From: Zygaena filipendulae
Lineage: Eukaryota; Arthropoda; Insecta; Lepidoptera; Zygaenidae
Assembly (NCBI GenBank): GCA_907165275.2
Contig: OU015677.1
Span: forward strand, 1,178,001 to 1,242,000
DNA: 64,000 nucleotides
Direction of reading: 5' to 3'
Shown piece after piece: positions 1-9,615 of the stretch. Numbering within the stretch: position 1 is the stretch's first letter; each line of letters opens with the position of its first letter. Both the position numbers and the translations under genes were made by a program. Under the pieces are notes generated by a model, which worked only from the letters and a program-made list of their open reading frames with translations, did not search any database and had not been told where the DNA came from.

Positions 1-935
1 CCCTACGTCCCTACGCAGCTGGCTTAGCCGTGTGACGCGGTCTGAAATGGCCGTGTAAAACGGTTGCCTCAGCCACATCAACATGGCTATCCCAGCCGTC
101 TCCCTACGTCCCTACGCAGCTGGCGTAGCCGTGTGACGCGGTCAGAAGTGGCCGTGTAAAACGGTTGCCTCAGCCACGTCAACATGGCTGTCCCAGCCGT
201 CTCCGTACGTCCCTACGCAGCTGGCGTAGCCGTGTGACGCGGTCTGAAGTGGCCGTGTAAAACGGTTGCCTCAGCCACGTCAACATGGCTATCCCAGCCG
301 TCTCCCTACGTCCCTACGCAGCTGGCGTAGCCGTGTGACGCGGTCAGAAGTGGCCGTGTAAAACGGTTGCCTCAGCCACGTCAACATGGCTGTCCCAGCC
401 GTCTCCCTACGTCCCTACGCAGCTGGCGTAGCCGTGTGACGCGGTCTGAAGTGGCCGTGTAAAACGGTTGCCTCAGCCACGTCAACATGGCTATCCCAGC
501 CGTCTCCCTACGTCCCTACGCAGCTGGCGTAGCCGTGTGACGCGGTCTGACGTGGCCGTGTAAAACGGTTGCCTCAGCCACGTCAACATGGCTATTCCAG
601 CCGTATTTACGCAGCTGGCGCAGCCATGTGACGCGGTTTGAAGTGGCCGTGTAAAACGGTTGCCTCAGCCACGTCAGCACGGCTATCCCAGCCGTCTTTC
701 TAAGTCCCTATACAGCTGGTGGAGCCGGTGACGCGGTTGAGACAACCGTTTTGTACGGCTAGCGCACACCGCGTCACACGGCTCCGCCATCTGCGCATGG
801 ACGCAGGAGCACGGCTACCCCAGCCGTCCCTGTACGTCCCTACGCCGCTGGAGGAGCCGCGTAACACGGTTGAGGTCTCCGTTGCAAAACAGTGATCTCA
901 GCTGCATCAATATGGCTACTTAGGCAATAATAAGT
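1..935. repeat. Tandem array A: 101-bp unit in 202-bp dimers
   Basis: Units begin at 1, 102, 203, 304, 405 and 506, so the period is exactly 101 bp. A seventh copy near 601 is shortened, and decayed copies continue to about 935. Units 1, 3 and 5 share one set of variants (tctga, ctatccc) and units 2 and 4 another (tcaga, ctgtccc), so the real repeat is a 202-bp dimer. Each unit carries GTAGCCGTGTGACGCGG, GCCGTGTAAAACGGTTG and CCCAGCCGTCT. The array starts at or before the window edge. It shares the AGCCGT/GCCGTGT words with the array at 12.7-14.9 kb. Confidence 0.95.
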
Positions 936-951
936 AGCCGTACTGACACGA

Positions 952-1077
952 ATGTCTCAAGATCACCAGCTGTATAGCATAAAGGTAGAAGAGTCAGATA
1001 TACTTGAACACCTGCGAAAGAAAGCTGCAGTTGAATTATACAAGATAAACACTAAAAGAATACAAGAAATCTCTTAA
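952..1077 (+). CDS. Short open frame beside array A, possible exon remnant
   Basis: A 41-residue frame begins MSQDHQLYSIKVEESD and ends KRIQEIS before TAA. It is lysine- and glutamate-rich and looks helical, like the C-terminal tail of some Myb/SANT-like or MADF proteins, but I do not recognise the family. It lies immediately inside array A, where a gene of the surrounding mobile element could end. It converges on the minus-strand gene at 1401-6205. It could equally be chance. Confidence 0.25.
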   Translation: MSQDHQLYSIKVEESDILEHLRKKAAVELYKINTKRIQEIS

Positions 1078-1400
1078 AATTACTGATTTTCCTATTTGGT
1101 GAAGAATGATATGATTAGTAAATAATTAACATATTTATTTTAAGATACTGTTCATTTATTTTCCAAAATTACTTAAATGGTTTCAAATTTATACAAATTC
1201 AAATAATTTATTCAATACACAATTCTAATCCAATTTTTAAATTTATAGACAATTTTAATCCAATTATATTTCCTGTACACAAGAAGATTTAGTAAACATG
1301 GATCAAATTTAATGAAACTGTGTACTAGAGGATCTCGTTGTCAAACCTGCAGGACGCTGTGGTACGTTAGTTTTATTAGCTGATGCGTTTCTAAGTCACA

Positions 1401-1636
1401 CTAACTTAAGGACGTCCTGCCGGTTTTCCAAAGCTTGACAAGCGTGTGCCGTGTGGGCCCACATAACTTTGCCTGATCGACCACGGGATCCGATCCTGTA
1501 CGATCCTGTAAATGAGCCTCGACCTCGCAGCGAGTTTTGGCAACGAAAATGAAGCGGATGGCTGCGTCGATCCGCGAGGCTTTAGTTCGAACACCGGTTC
1601 TTCCCCCGACGAACGACAACGACGACGACTCAGTAT
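1401..1636 (-). CDS. Gene 1 exon 6, C-terminal
   Basis: Acceptor CTATTTTTCAG at 1647-1637 opens a frame that starts by completing an aspartate codon. It encodes TESSSLSFVGGRTGVRTKA, RIDAAIRFIFVAKTRCEVEA and HLQDRTGSDPVV, ending LWKTGRTSLS before TAG at 1403-1401. The same frame stays open for about 19 more codons after the TAG (CDLETHQLIKLTYHS...), so the stop may be premature. A second frame across this exon is also open, but the splice phase excludes it. Confidence 0.6.
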
Positions 1637-4600
1637 CTGAAAAATAGAATTAAATGTTAATTAATCAAGCGAATGTTCACTAAACACCAGACGCAAATAC
1701 TTAAATAACTTTAGAAAAGTGCCTAAAAAATTTGAGGGTTGCCCTCAATTTCCCTGGGATCCCATCATCAGATCCTGACTTGGTGACAGTGGGATCACCT
1801 CGGGAGTATTATTCTTTCAAATAAAAAAAAATCTAAATCAGTTTATAAATATTATGTAAATTATAAATCTAATATATATAAATCACGTGTCACGTTGTTT
1901 GTCCGCGATGGACTCCGAAACTACTGAACGGATTTTGATAAAATTTTGCAACCATTTATAATATGGTCCAACTTAAAAGATAGGATAGTTTTTATCCCGG
2001 AATTCTCGCGGGAACTCCGAAATTACCGCGGGTGAAATCGCGGGGGACAGCTAGTATTATGTAAATTACGCTGGACTTGAACGCGATGTTTTTTATTACC
2101 TTTTTTGGCTGACGTTTCGGCTGAGTTGCATCACGCCGTGGTCACAGGCTGACTAAAGCATTGCGGCGTCGATAGCGAGCCGCGCGAGATGATTCTTCAT
2201 CTACCCTCACTGGATGTTCTTTTTTATTAGATGCACTTTTAAGGTCCCTGCACACTACACTCACTCGGTCCGCATTCACCGGTTCGGAACGGCCGTAATG
2301 ATGCGGAACACATCTTGCAACCGGATCTGAACCACTGGATTGAGTTCCATCGTTTGAAGGTTCTCTCAACTGAACGTCACTACTACGCGAGGATAGTGCG
2401 TGAAGCGGTTGAAATAAAGAAACACAAAACTTTCAATCGAGATGACGGATATAGGTTGCCAACGACATGGGATCCTATAATTCAAAAAACAAAAAATCGT
2501 TGCGGCCGTCCGGAACCGGTGAATGCGGACCGAGTGAGTGTAGTGTGCAGGGACCTTAAAAGTGCATCTAATAAAAAAGAACATCCAGTGAGGGTAGATG
2601 AGGAATCTGCTCGCGCGGCTCGCTATCGACGCCGCAATGCTTCAGTCAGCCTGTGACCACGGCGTGATGCAACTCAGCCGAAACGTCAGGCAAAAAAGGT
2701 AATAAAAAACATCGCATTCAAGTCCCGCGTAATTTACATAATATAATGTGCTCAAAACGCGAAAATCTAAAAACTTTAATAACAGTTTATAAATGACGCA
2801 GTTCTGAGGTAACAAACAAAAAGATAAAAATATATAACCAAATTAAGAACTTTCTTTTTTTGAAGTCGGTTCAAAACAATATCCATTACCTTTTGGAAGA
2901 TCGTGGATTCTTTGTTGCTGAGCCCGTAAGGGCTTCGATAGTGTTTGCTTTGCGGAAGCTCTGTTTTCTATCAGGTCTGAGATTTGTCTTAACCCAGTGT
3001 AAAGTGCTGAGGGGCTAATATTATAATTTAGATTTGTGAAGTCAATGTTTATCTGTGAAACAAAAATAAACAAGTTAATTTTGTTAAAATTTAAAAACCG
3101 GCCAAGTGCGAGTCGGACTCGCGTTGCAAGGGTTACGTGCTTCACTGGTCGGACTTAGTTCCCACTGTGTAAGTTGCTGCTGCCTATTGAGCAATTGATG
3201 TGATTGATGTGATGTGCAAGTTAAATAAAAGGTTGTAATTAAACCGACTTCCAAAAACACAAATCTAAAAAAGCTAAAAATAACAAAATACCGATTTAAT
3301 CCAAAAGACAAAAACATACGTAATATTATTGGTTTGTGCTACCACTGATCGGTTTGAATTCGGTGACAAGCCCGCTGGTGTCTGCCCACATGGGTTGTTC
3401 TGCTCACGGAGAGCTGGTTGCGGGAGTTGACTTAGCCCATCTACTCCCTCCATATTTGGCTTGTTACCGACTTCATACCGATCAGTGTTAGCACAAACCA
3501 ATAATATTACGTATGTTTTTGTCTTTTGGATTAAATCGGTATTTTGTTATTTTTAGCTTTTTATTTTTAGCTTTTTTAGATTTGTGTTTTTGGAAGTCAG
3601 TTTAAATTTTTTTGTTAAAAATTTGTTTATTTCTTGCTTTTTAGTGAGTCGGTTTGTAATTTATCTAAGTTACAATAGCCTACTGTCAACTGCTCATAAC
3701 CTTTTACAAAATATTGCTTTTCCCGATGTAGGGACGTTAATTTTTGAGGAGTTCTGCTGGTACAACACCATCAGTTCCACTTCACCATATACATTGTGAC
3801 GAACATAAATTATTTAGAAACCACATTAAAGTTAACGAATCGGAATTTGTGAAATACCTATTATTTAGTAGTTCCGATGACCATCTGCGGTCTTCATCAT
3901 CAGTTCCACTTCTTCAAATCTTACTTTCCAAAAGCAAATAAACGATTTACTATAAAAAATACCCAAATCGCCATAGGTGTGCCTATAAATTTTGAAGAGT
4001 TCCCTCGATTTCTCCAAGATCCCACCATCAGATCCTGACTTGATGACAATGTGACCAATTCGGAAGTATCCCCTTTCAAACAAAAAAAACAATTTTCCAA
4101 ATCGCTCTAACTAGAACCCCTGAAATACGTATTATTGTTGAGTAGTTCTGATGAGCATCTGTGGTCTTCATCATCAGTTCCACTTCTTCAAATTTTGCTT
4201 TCCGAAAGCAAATGAACGATTTACTATAAAAAATACCCAAATCGCTATAGGTGTGCCTATAATTTTTGAAGAGTTCCCTCGATTTCTCCAAGATCCCATC
4301 ATCAGATCCCGACTTGGTGGCAATGGGACCTAATTGGGAGTAAACCCTTTCAAACAAAAAAAGAATTTTCCAAATCGGTCCAACCGTCTTCGAGTAGTCG
4401 GTGAACATACAATCGAACATAGAACCTCCTCCTTTTTGGAAGTCGGTTAAAAAAATAGAATAGATATAATATGATTCACAAATGTGCCAATCTCTTACCA
4501 GGTGTGGACCAACTCTCTCCAAACGAAGCAAAGGAAACTTTTTCAAGTACTGTGAAGTTGAAACAGTCATTAAGTACCGCTTGCGAAGTGACCGCGTGGC

Positions 4601-6205
4601 TTTCCAAGCTGTTTCTAGTATGGATGAAGATTCTACTCCCTGGTACTTGGCTATTGTGATAATGTCGCCGTTAATTTTCAGCTCCTCTGTGGAAAACGTT
4701 CAAGTATAAGTAATAGTGAAGTTTATTTCATTATAAATTATATATATATACAAATTATATAGGTATTATTAATTATAATTATAAATATTTATTTCATAAT
4801 ATAAACACAACACAGATGTTTAGCGTCTGTAAGCATCACCTTAATTAATATGGATATCATATGAGGTGCTCTATCAGCCCTCTTAGTTCACAGCCCTGTC
4901 ATCACGCGGATCCACACCTATAGCCACCACATCTACACTCGGTTCAGCGCGCATGTTAGGGCGAGCCATGTTCGGCCGAGCCACTCGTCCGGTGTGGATC
5001 CGCCCTATTGGATCTACGTACACATTTAAAATTGTATATGAACTATACTGTATACCTACCTTCTAAGTTTTGGTCCTGATCAAGTTTTTCGTCCTGTAAT
5101 GGCCGCTGTGATAGTTTCCTTTTAAGGCCACGTCGCCCTGTACCAATTTCCTCTGAATCGTCAGATGTCTCTGCTGTAGTGACGGATGAGGTCTTCTTGT
5201 TTACTAACCCTCTGGTCTCTCGCCAAATAGCCTGCCTTTTGCCTAACATGAAATAAGAGTAAGCAATTGGATTCAATCATTCTATACAGACATTGGTAGG
5301 TACGTACCTACTCATAATTGCACTGGATAGATTTTTTGAAGCTTTTTCATATGTTGCCACCCTCACATTTAACCTAGGTATTTATTATATATTTTTTTTA
5401 GTTCAGTTCAGTTCAGTAGGTAGTTTCGGAGTTTATCGCGAACATACATCGTGACACGAAATTTTTATATATAGGTAGGTACCTAAATAAGATTTTGTTT
5501 GACAGATTACCCCTAGAAAATGTGTCTTAGGTAACTGTTGGTACGGAATGTTGTTGGTTTCGGTGGTTTGATTATTGGAACTCGGCCTAACTTGATGTCT
5601 TATCACTTTTTTTATCACACTTCAATTGATTTAAAAATTATTCATTTTTTATTGGTCAAAGTACAGCTATGGCATGGATTCAGTTTTTTTTTAATGTTTC
5701 ATCATGTCTTTTATTATATAGAACATAGAACGCATCAAAATAGGCATAAAATGTAAATATAATTTTGTGTAAGATATATTCCAACTTACCAAGAAATGCT
5801 TCGGCGTATTTCTCGAAACCCCACGCGTTCAACAGTTCGCTTAATTCGTGACACAAACTAGAAACAAAACAAATCTATCATATTTTTTTACAGTACCATG
5901 GAGCCGTTACAAAGTGGCGCGAACTTTTGCACTAACTAGGACGCGTAAAAAAGGCGAGGCGCCATCTTTTTTTAAAACTGTCTACTTTATTAAATATGTA
6001 GGTAGCACCTACCTACCGACGTTTGGCACAACGTGTTTATGCTTCAATTCAATATTTGTTTGCAAAACAATGGTATATCAAGTAAATATCGTTTTTTCCT
6101 TTAGGGGGATGCGCTAACCTCCAAACGGGTTCGCAGTTTGATAATGCTCCACTATTACTGCACACATGAGTATTACAATTAAAATTAAGTACCTACTCAC
6201 CTCAT
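1401..6205 (-). CDS. Spliced gene 1, SAM-domain (SAMD3-like) protein
   Basis: Six coding exons read on the minus strand: 6205-6201, 5857-5790, 5242-5060, 4686-4499, 3052-2890 and 1636-1401. Every intron is GT...AG, and junction phases run 2, 1, 1, 0, 1 without conflict. The coding length is 843 bases (280 residues plus TAG). Residues 7-24 (SELLNAWGFEKYAEAFL) match the first helices of a sterile alpha motif. The middle is basic and acidic (TSDDSEEIGTGRRGLKRK). Residues about 86-200 contain TIAKYQGVESSSILETAW and QYLKKFPLLRL, which resemble the conserved body of animal SAMD3-like proteins. The SAM fold looks incomplete, because helices 3-5 are missing. Family assignment is from memory. Introns hold transposons. 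Function is unknown; a domesticated or transposon-carried gene is possible. Confidence 0.75.
1727..1835 (-). repeat. Fragment of the CGACTTCC inverted-repeat element
   Basis: Contains CCCATCATCAGATCCTGACT and a TTTCAAATAAAAAAAA run found in the internal unit of the element at 3239-4450, in the same order. It has no termini and is an old truncated copy. Confidence 0.7.
1868..2054 (+). mobile_element. Non-autonomous Helitron-like element
   Basis: This entry describes the most common repeat in the window. Full copies start TC (often TCCTACTAATATTATAAA), carry ACTGAACGGATTT-like and TATCCCGGAATTCCCGCGGG blocks, and end with the hairpin CCGCGGGTGAAACCGCGG about ten bases before CTAG, inserted between A and T. 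This matches Helitron ends (5' TC, subterminal hairpin, 3' CTRR). The copy sits in the last intron of gene 1 and ends CAGCTAG at 2051-2054, directly against the fold-back element that follows. Confidence 0.75.
2055..2752. mobile_element. Penelope-like retroelement remnant, inverted terminal arms
   Basis: Two arms of about 240 bp (about 2057-2295 and 2503-2743) are near-perfect inverted copies around a 207-bp spacer. The spacer and right arm encode the tail of a Penelope-like GIY-YIG polypeptide. Penelope-like elements are known to be flanked by pseudo-LTRs in direct or inverted orientation, which fits this fold-back. It lies in an intron of gene 1. Confidence 0.75.
2303..2656 (+). pseudogene. 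Penelope-like polyprotein C-terminus
   Basis: The frame reads AEHILQPDLNHWIEFHRLKV, REAVEIKKHKTFNRDDGYRL and PTTWDPII. This is the conserved tail after the GIY-YIG endonuclease in Penelope-like elements (AEH...H.I.F...KVL...REAIEI.KH..FNRD.G..L...W.P). The reverse transcriptase and the GIY-YIG catalytic core are absent. The last ~50 codons lie in the right inverted arm. Confidence 0.8.
2890..3052 (-). CDS. Gene 1 exon 5
   Basis: Acceptor TTTTGTTTCACAG and donor GTAATG bound 163 bases, phase 0 in and phase 1 out. The exon encodes INIDFTNLNYNISPSALYTG, LRQISDLIENRASAKQTLSK and PLRAQQQRIHDLPK. Just past the donor lies a stray TTTTGAAGTCGGTT terminus of the inverted-repeat family at 3239-4450. 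Confidence 0.75.
3083..3140 (+). repeat. Interspersed repeat fragment (CCGGCCAAGTGCGAGTC)
   Basis: AAAACCGGCCAAGTGCGAGT followed by CGGACTCGCGTTGCAAGGGT matches a motif repeated throughout insect genomes. A second copy lies at 12331-12378 in reverse. The parent element is not identifiable from this piece. Confidence 0.55.
3239..4450 (+). mobile_element. 1.2-kb inverted-repeat element, CGACTTCCAAAA termini
   Basis: It begins TTAAACCGACTTCCAAAAA and ends TTTTTGGAAGTCGGTTAAAA. The first 365 bp (3241-3605) form a large hairpin with arms of about 110 bp. The rest holds a 272-bp direct duplication. No transposase frame is present, so it is non-autonomous. It occupies the intron between exons 4 and 5 of gene 1. 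A second copy, inverted, lies at 11058-12190. Confidence 0.8.
3868..4411 (+). repeat. Internal 272-bp tandem duplication
   Basis: AGTAGTTCCGATGACCATCT at about 3870 recurs as AGTAGTTCTGATGAGCATCT at about 4141. The following 250 bp (CATCATCAGTTCCACTTCTT, TTGAAGAGTTCCCTCGATTT) repeat in order with about 5-8% differences. Confidence 0.85.
4499..4686 (-). CDS. Gene 1 exon 4, conserved core
   Basis: Acceptor GTTTTCCACAG and donor GTAAGA bound 188 bases, starting in phase 1 and ending in phase 0. The exon encodes EELKINGDIITIAKYQG, TAWKATRSLRKRYLMT and SQYLKKFPLLRLERVGPHL. The open frame visible on the plus strand here is its antisense shadow. A 1.2-kb inverted-repeat element starts 49 bases downstream, inside the following intron. 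Confidence 0.8.
5060..5242 (-). CDS. Gene 1 exon 3, charged linker
   Basis: A 183-base exon lies between an AG at 5244-5243 and donor GTAGGT. It completes a glycine codon, then encodes KRQAIWRETRGLVNKK, TAETSDDSEEIGTG, GRRGLKRKLSQRPLQDEKLD and DQNLE. It is acidic then basic, probably disordered, with a possible nuclear localisation stretch (GLKRKLSQR). Confidence 0.75.
5790..5857 (-). CDS. Gene 1 exon 2, SAM helices 1-2
   Basis: Acceptor TTTGTTTCTAG and donor GTAAGT bound 68 bases. The exon encodes LCHELSELLNAWGFEKY and AEAFL and ends in phase 1. The LL..WG...Y...F spacing is the classic start of a SAM domain. Confidence 0.8.
6201..6205 (-). CDS. Gene 1 coding exon 1 (start codon)
   Basis: The exon contributes ATGAG before a strong GTGAGT donor. 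Joined to the next exon it reads M-S-L-C-H-E-L. Two upstream ATGs at this locus run into a TGA that overlaps the chosen start, so this ATG is the only one that keeps the frame open across the junction. Confidence 0.6.
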
Positions 6206-7785
6206 GATGCCGTCATAGGTTTCATTCAGGACACAAACACTCTATTTACCGGGAAAATATCACAGCATCTAATTTTTAGACGTAAGCAGCGCACTCGACG
6301 TTAGGCAATGTGATATACAAGTATTAGCACGAAAGTGACTAGTGAGCGAAATGTGGAAGGGATAGCTGCGCATGGGTACAGTCGCGCACCTAATATAATA
6401 ATTATAAGTTTACCTCTGAAATGTCCTAGTCCCTACAGTATGGACTAACTCTGAAATGTCCTAGTCCCCACAGTTGGCACTAACTCAATGGCGGTTTTCT
6501 TATTTTTTTACGGCGTTCCATATTGGTTGACAGTACTGTAAAAGTTTTATTGGCTGGTCACAATACAAAATATGTATTTTTTTCCCAATCCATATTCCAT
6601 AACGCACATACTGGCCAGAATTAAAAAAGTTAAGGTAGTGCGGGCGAAATTCACCCGCGATTTTGACAATCAGTCTCTGTAGTCTGTGTTCGGTTAGTGA
6701 GCGGCTCGCGCCGTCTCGCATAAATATGTCGAAATATAAGTAATCGGTTAGTGTTTATATCAAGTGTTATATATCAAATCATGGACTAATTATTGGCCCA
6801 TGATCAAATTGATGGAAATTAAATAAGGTTTTTAGTTTTAATATTTAATTTAGCCGCATGACAAAATTTTCAGTAAAAAAAGTCAGTACCTTTTAATGAC
6901 GCAATAATTTGTTTACGGCTGTCAAACAAAAAACAAATGAAATACTTTATTTGTTTTCTAATATTCATTTGTTCAAAACTATGTGAAAAATCAATTGTTT
7001 TGTAGCAAATTTACTCATGATATAATTTTAAATAAATTATATTGGTGTTAAATCTTCTAAATAACCTACATTTTTGTTTTTGTTTAACCACGGTAACGCT
7101 AGGTATGGCTGTTTCACGGCTAGCCGGCACGTATTTTGTCAATAAATGTTTGTTGTGAAGTCATTATTAGTTTTTTGATGGTGTAATTACATAAAATCGA
7201 CGCCTATACTGGCCAGTTACATCTTAGTGTATGTGAAATGTGTATGTGGCTATAAATTTAGTGTAAACCAGTGACGGATATGAAAAAGGACCTCATCTTT
7301 GGTAAGTAGGTAAATAAAATATATTCAAAATCACACTTTATTTCTTACTTTAAGTTTTTATTTTTTATTTATCGTCATTAAACTACCTACACATAGACAT
7401 ATAAAACATAATATAAATTTGTTCGGAGAGTGGGTGTATAAATTTGTTTGGTAGTTCCGAGGGTCACGGTGCGCGGACCAATGAGGGTGGCGCTTTCCAT
7501 GGGTTAATTAATTTAACCAAGTAATTTTAGAATATATTTAAATAAATAGTAAGTCTATCACTGAGCGTAATGTGGAGGATATAAGCTACTGTCGCGCGCG
7601 CAAACAATGCACGTCATACACCATTTTTGTGCATGTCTTTTCAAAATATTATTTTTTTTAGATATATTCACTATCTACTAAAAATAGACTAATAAAAAAC
7701 CCAACAATAACAAAGAACCTCAAACTTAATAAAACCAATAATAATGAACGGCAATAACAATACACTTTAGACCATGACTGTACAG
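6206..7785. other. Region upstream of gene 1
   Basis: Holds the presumed 5' UTR and promoter of gene 1 (minus strand, 6206 to about 6300), then AT-rich sequence without a convincing exon. GCGGGCGAAATTCACCCGC at 6640-6658 is a small hairpin. Confidence 0.5.
6414..6483 (+). repeat. 35-bp duplication
   Basis: CTCTGAAATGTCCTAGTCCC occurs at 6414 and again at 6449, each followed by a similar tail ending ACTAA. It lies upstream of gene 1. Confidence 0.8.
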
Positions 7786-8170
7786 TCAGAAGTCCGTGGA
7801 GCGTCGTATCGGGGCGGGGGACGGAATACGACGAGCTTGCCAACCGGCGCTACGCACGCACACCCCTCGTCCCTCTAGCCCCCCTGTGAATCCTATTTTT
7901 TGACTTCTGCGCATTGATTTTGCGCAATAACGGTCAGCGCTAGAGTGTTGTTCGCTGTTCCTTCCGCGCCGGCGCGCGGCGGTCAATGGTACCTACTCTC
8001 AGCGCGTGGCGTCGCGCGTCGGTTGTCCACCAATCACAGCGCGGCATGACAAAATCACCGCCGCTCTTGCGAGCCAGATCCGGAAGTTCCTATATACCTA
8101 CCTACGTACCTACTACACCGTGGTAGTTGGTACTACTGCGTAAATCATGTCCGTGTCTGCTATGTCGTGA
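7786..8170. promoter_or_regulatory. CpG-rich block, possible promoter
   Basis: Much more GC-rich than its surroundings, with many CpGs (GCGTGGCGTCGCGCGTCGG). It carries CCAATCACAGCGCGGC, CCGGAAGTTCC (an ETS-like site) and CCTATATACC in that order, a plausible plus-strand core promoter. No coding exon was found next to it. Confidence 0.3.
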
Positions 8171-8789
8171 GCTTTGATTCGCGGCCGGCGGCAAAGAACC
8201 ATTAATTGGACGCAATATTTCGTACTTATTTTCATCATCGTTACTTTGGACTATAGAGTATAGACTAAGTATATATAATTAACAAAAAGTTCCTCTAATT
8301 CTAAACCAAATGATTGCACACTTTTGTGCCCCTGCGTTGCTCGTTGCAACTGTGCCTGGATTGCGACATCTGATTTTCTCGGGATAAGATATTTTTTCAT
8401 ATCCCCAACCAGGCAATAAACTGAACAATACTTGGACTAAGAGGTTAAACGAAGTTTTGCACTGGCTTAAAGTCGCGTTTTTCAAGCAAATTCAATTAAT
8501 AGAGGTTTAGATGCAATATTAATCATAGAATCGTATAACTTGATCCCATTGATTAATTGTTTTGTAATATTCTCTACTCCTGTCATAATGGGAAATAAGA
8601 CAAGAGCCGTTTTTAAATCAAAATTATCGGTAGCCATTTTACTTTCTATCGACTCACTGCAATGTACCTACCTAGGTACCTACTAACTAGCCTACTAAGG
8701 AATTAATTTTTCTATATAAACTATGAATATCGTCCACTAGTCGATTAATTAGTAAGGTATCACTAACATTTAATTCTGATCTTGTTATC
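8171..8789. other. No gene seen
   Basis: AT-rich sequence with TAGGTACCTACC words; no repeats or exons recognised. Confidence 0.5.
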
Positions 8790-8944
8790 TTAGATTGGAT
8801 ACTTACCTAGTAAATAGTAATAAACTTAGACTATCACTGGCAGATAGCTGATGTTATAAAGAGTAACTTAGTGCTTTACTTTTTGTCTCGGAATTCCCGC
8901 GGGAACTCCGGAATTGACGCGGGTGAGGCCGCGGGGCACAGTTA
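8790..8944 (+). mobile_element. Helitron-like 3' fragment
   Basis: Carries TATCACTGGCAGATAGCTGA and the CCGCGGGGCACAGTTAGT end, with the terminal CTAG changed to TTAG. It belongs to the longer subfamily seen at 17741. Confidence 0.65.
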
Positions 8945-9048
8945 GTACTATACTATAAAGATATTATGCCCTATCTTTGGGACAAAAATGACGAAATTTT
9001 CCTGAAGAAAAATGAGGGCTTTCAAGTGTTAGTGAGTTTATATAAAAA

Positions 9049-9290
9049 CTAGCTGACCCCCGCGGTTTCACCCGCGGTGGTTTCGGAGTTCTCGTGGGAG
9101 TTCCGGGATGAAGGGTGTGTCACTGTGTCACTCAGGATTACTTTAGTTTCTTATAAGTGAAAGAATTTTCAAAATCGGTGCAGTAGATTCAGATATTACA
9201 AACTCCGGAGTTTCCGCGGGAATTCCGGGATGGGACAAAAGTACCCTATGTCACTCAGGACCACTGTAGCTTCTTTTTAGTGAAAGAATT
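9049..9290 (-). mobile_element. Two overlapping Helitron-like fragments
   Basis: CTAGCTGACCCCCGCGG at 9049 is a reversed 3' end. A second GGAGTTTCCGCGGGAATTCC block follows near 9208 with the same downstream sequence (TGTCACTCAGGA), showing a partial second copy in the same direction. Confidence 0.65.
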
Positions 9291-9479
9291 TTTGGCCGCA
9301 AAGGACAATTTTTTGGATACTACAATATACAATACTGAAGCCATCCTCGTATTCCTTCGACTCCGTCGCGCCGCGCTTCATTCAGTAACTAAAAGTTAGG
9401 ATAGTAGGTATGATCAGAAGCTTCAAATTTGCTTCTGAATGACTTAGGAGACAAAATTAGCCAAGTGTAATACCTAACT

Positions 9480-9615
9480 ACCGACTTAGGTAGGTACCTA
9501 CATGGTACCTACCTACTACGCTGCTGAAGGTACTTAATCGTGGATTCTACTCTTTTATTATAGTAGGTACTAGGGAGGTAGGTACCTACTTACCTATCTA
9601 TATATTATAATATAG
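9480..9615. repeat. TAGGTACCTACC-rich stretch
   Basis: Repeated TAGGTAGGTACCTAC words, each its own reverse complement, here and again at 10040-10085 and 10196-10235. A simple-sequence type frequent in lepidopteran DNA. Confidence 0.6.

Noticed and set aside
1..935. CRISPR array
   Set aside because: Direct 101-bp repeats without unique spacers, in a eukaryotic context; a satellite-like tandem.
1406..1594. Alternative minus-strand frame across gene 1 exon 6 (MFELKPRGSTQPSAS)
   Set aside because: Open but in the wrong phase for the exon 5 donor and the acceptor at 1637.
2640..2700. Intact hammerhead ribozyme
   Set aside because: The CUGANGA core is not complete; kept only as a low-interest finding.
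4076..4570. 164-codon minus-strand frame
   Set aside because: Its first ~29 codons are gene 1 exon 4; the rest runs through the intron donor into the inverted-repeat element, so it is not one protein.
4482..4709. Plus-strand 75-codon frame ending SSSVENVQV
   Set aside because: It is the antisense of gene 1 exon 4, whose splice sites and phase support the minus strand.
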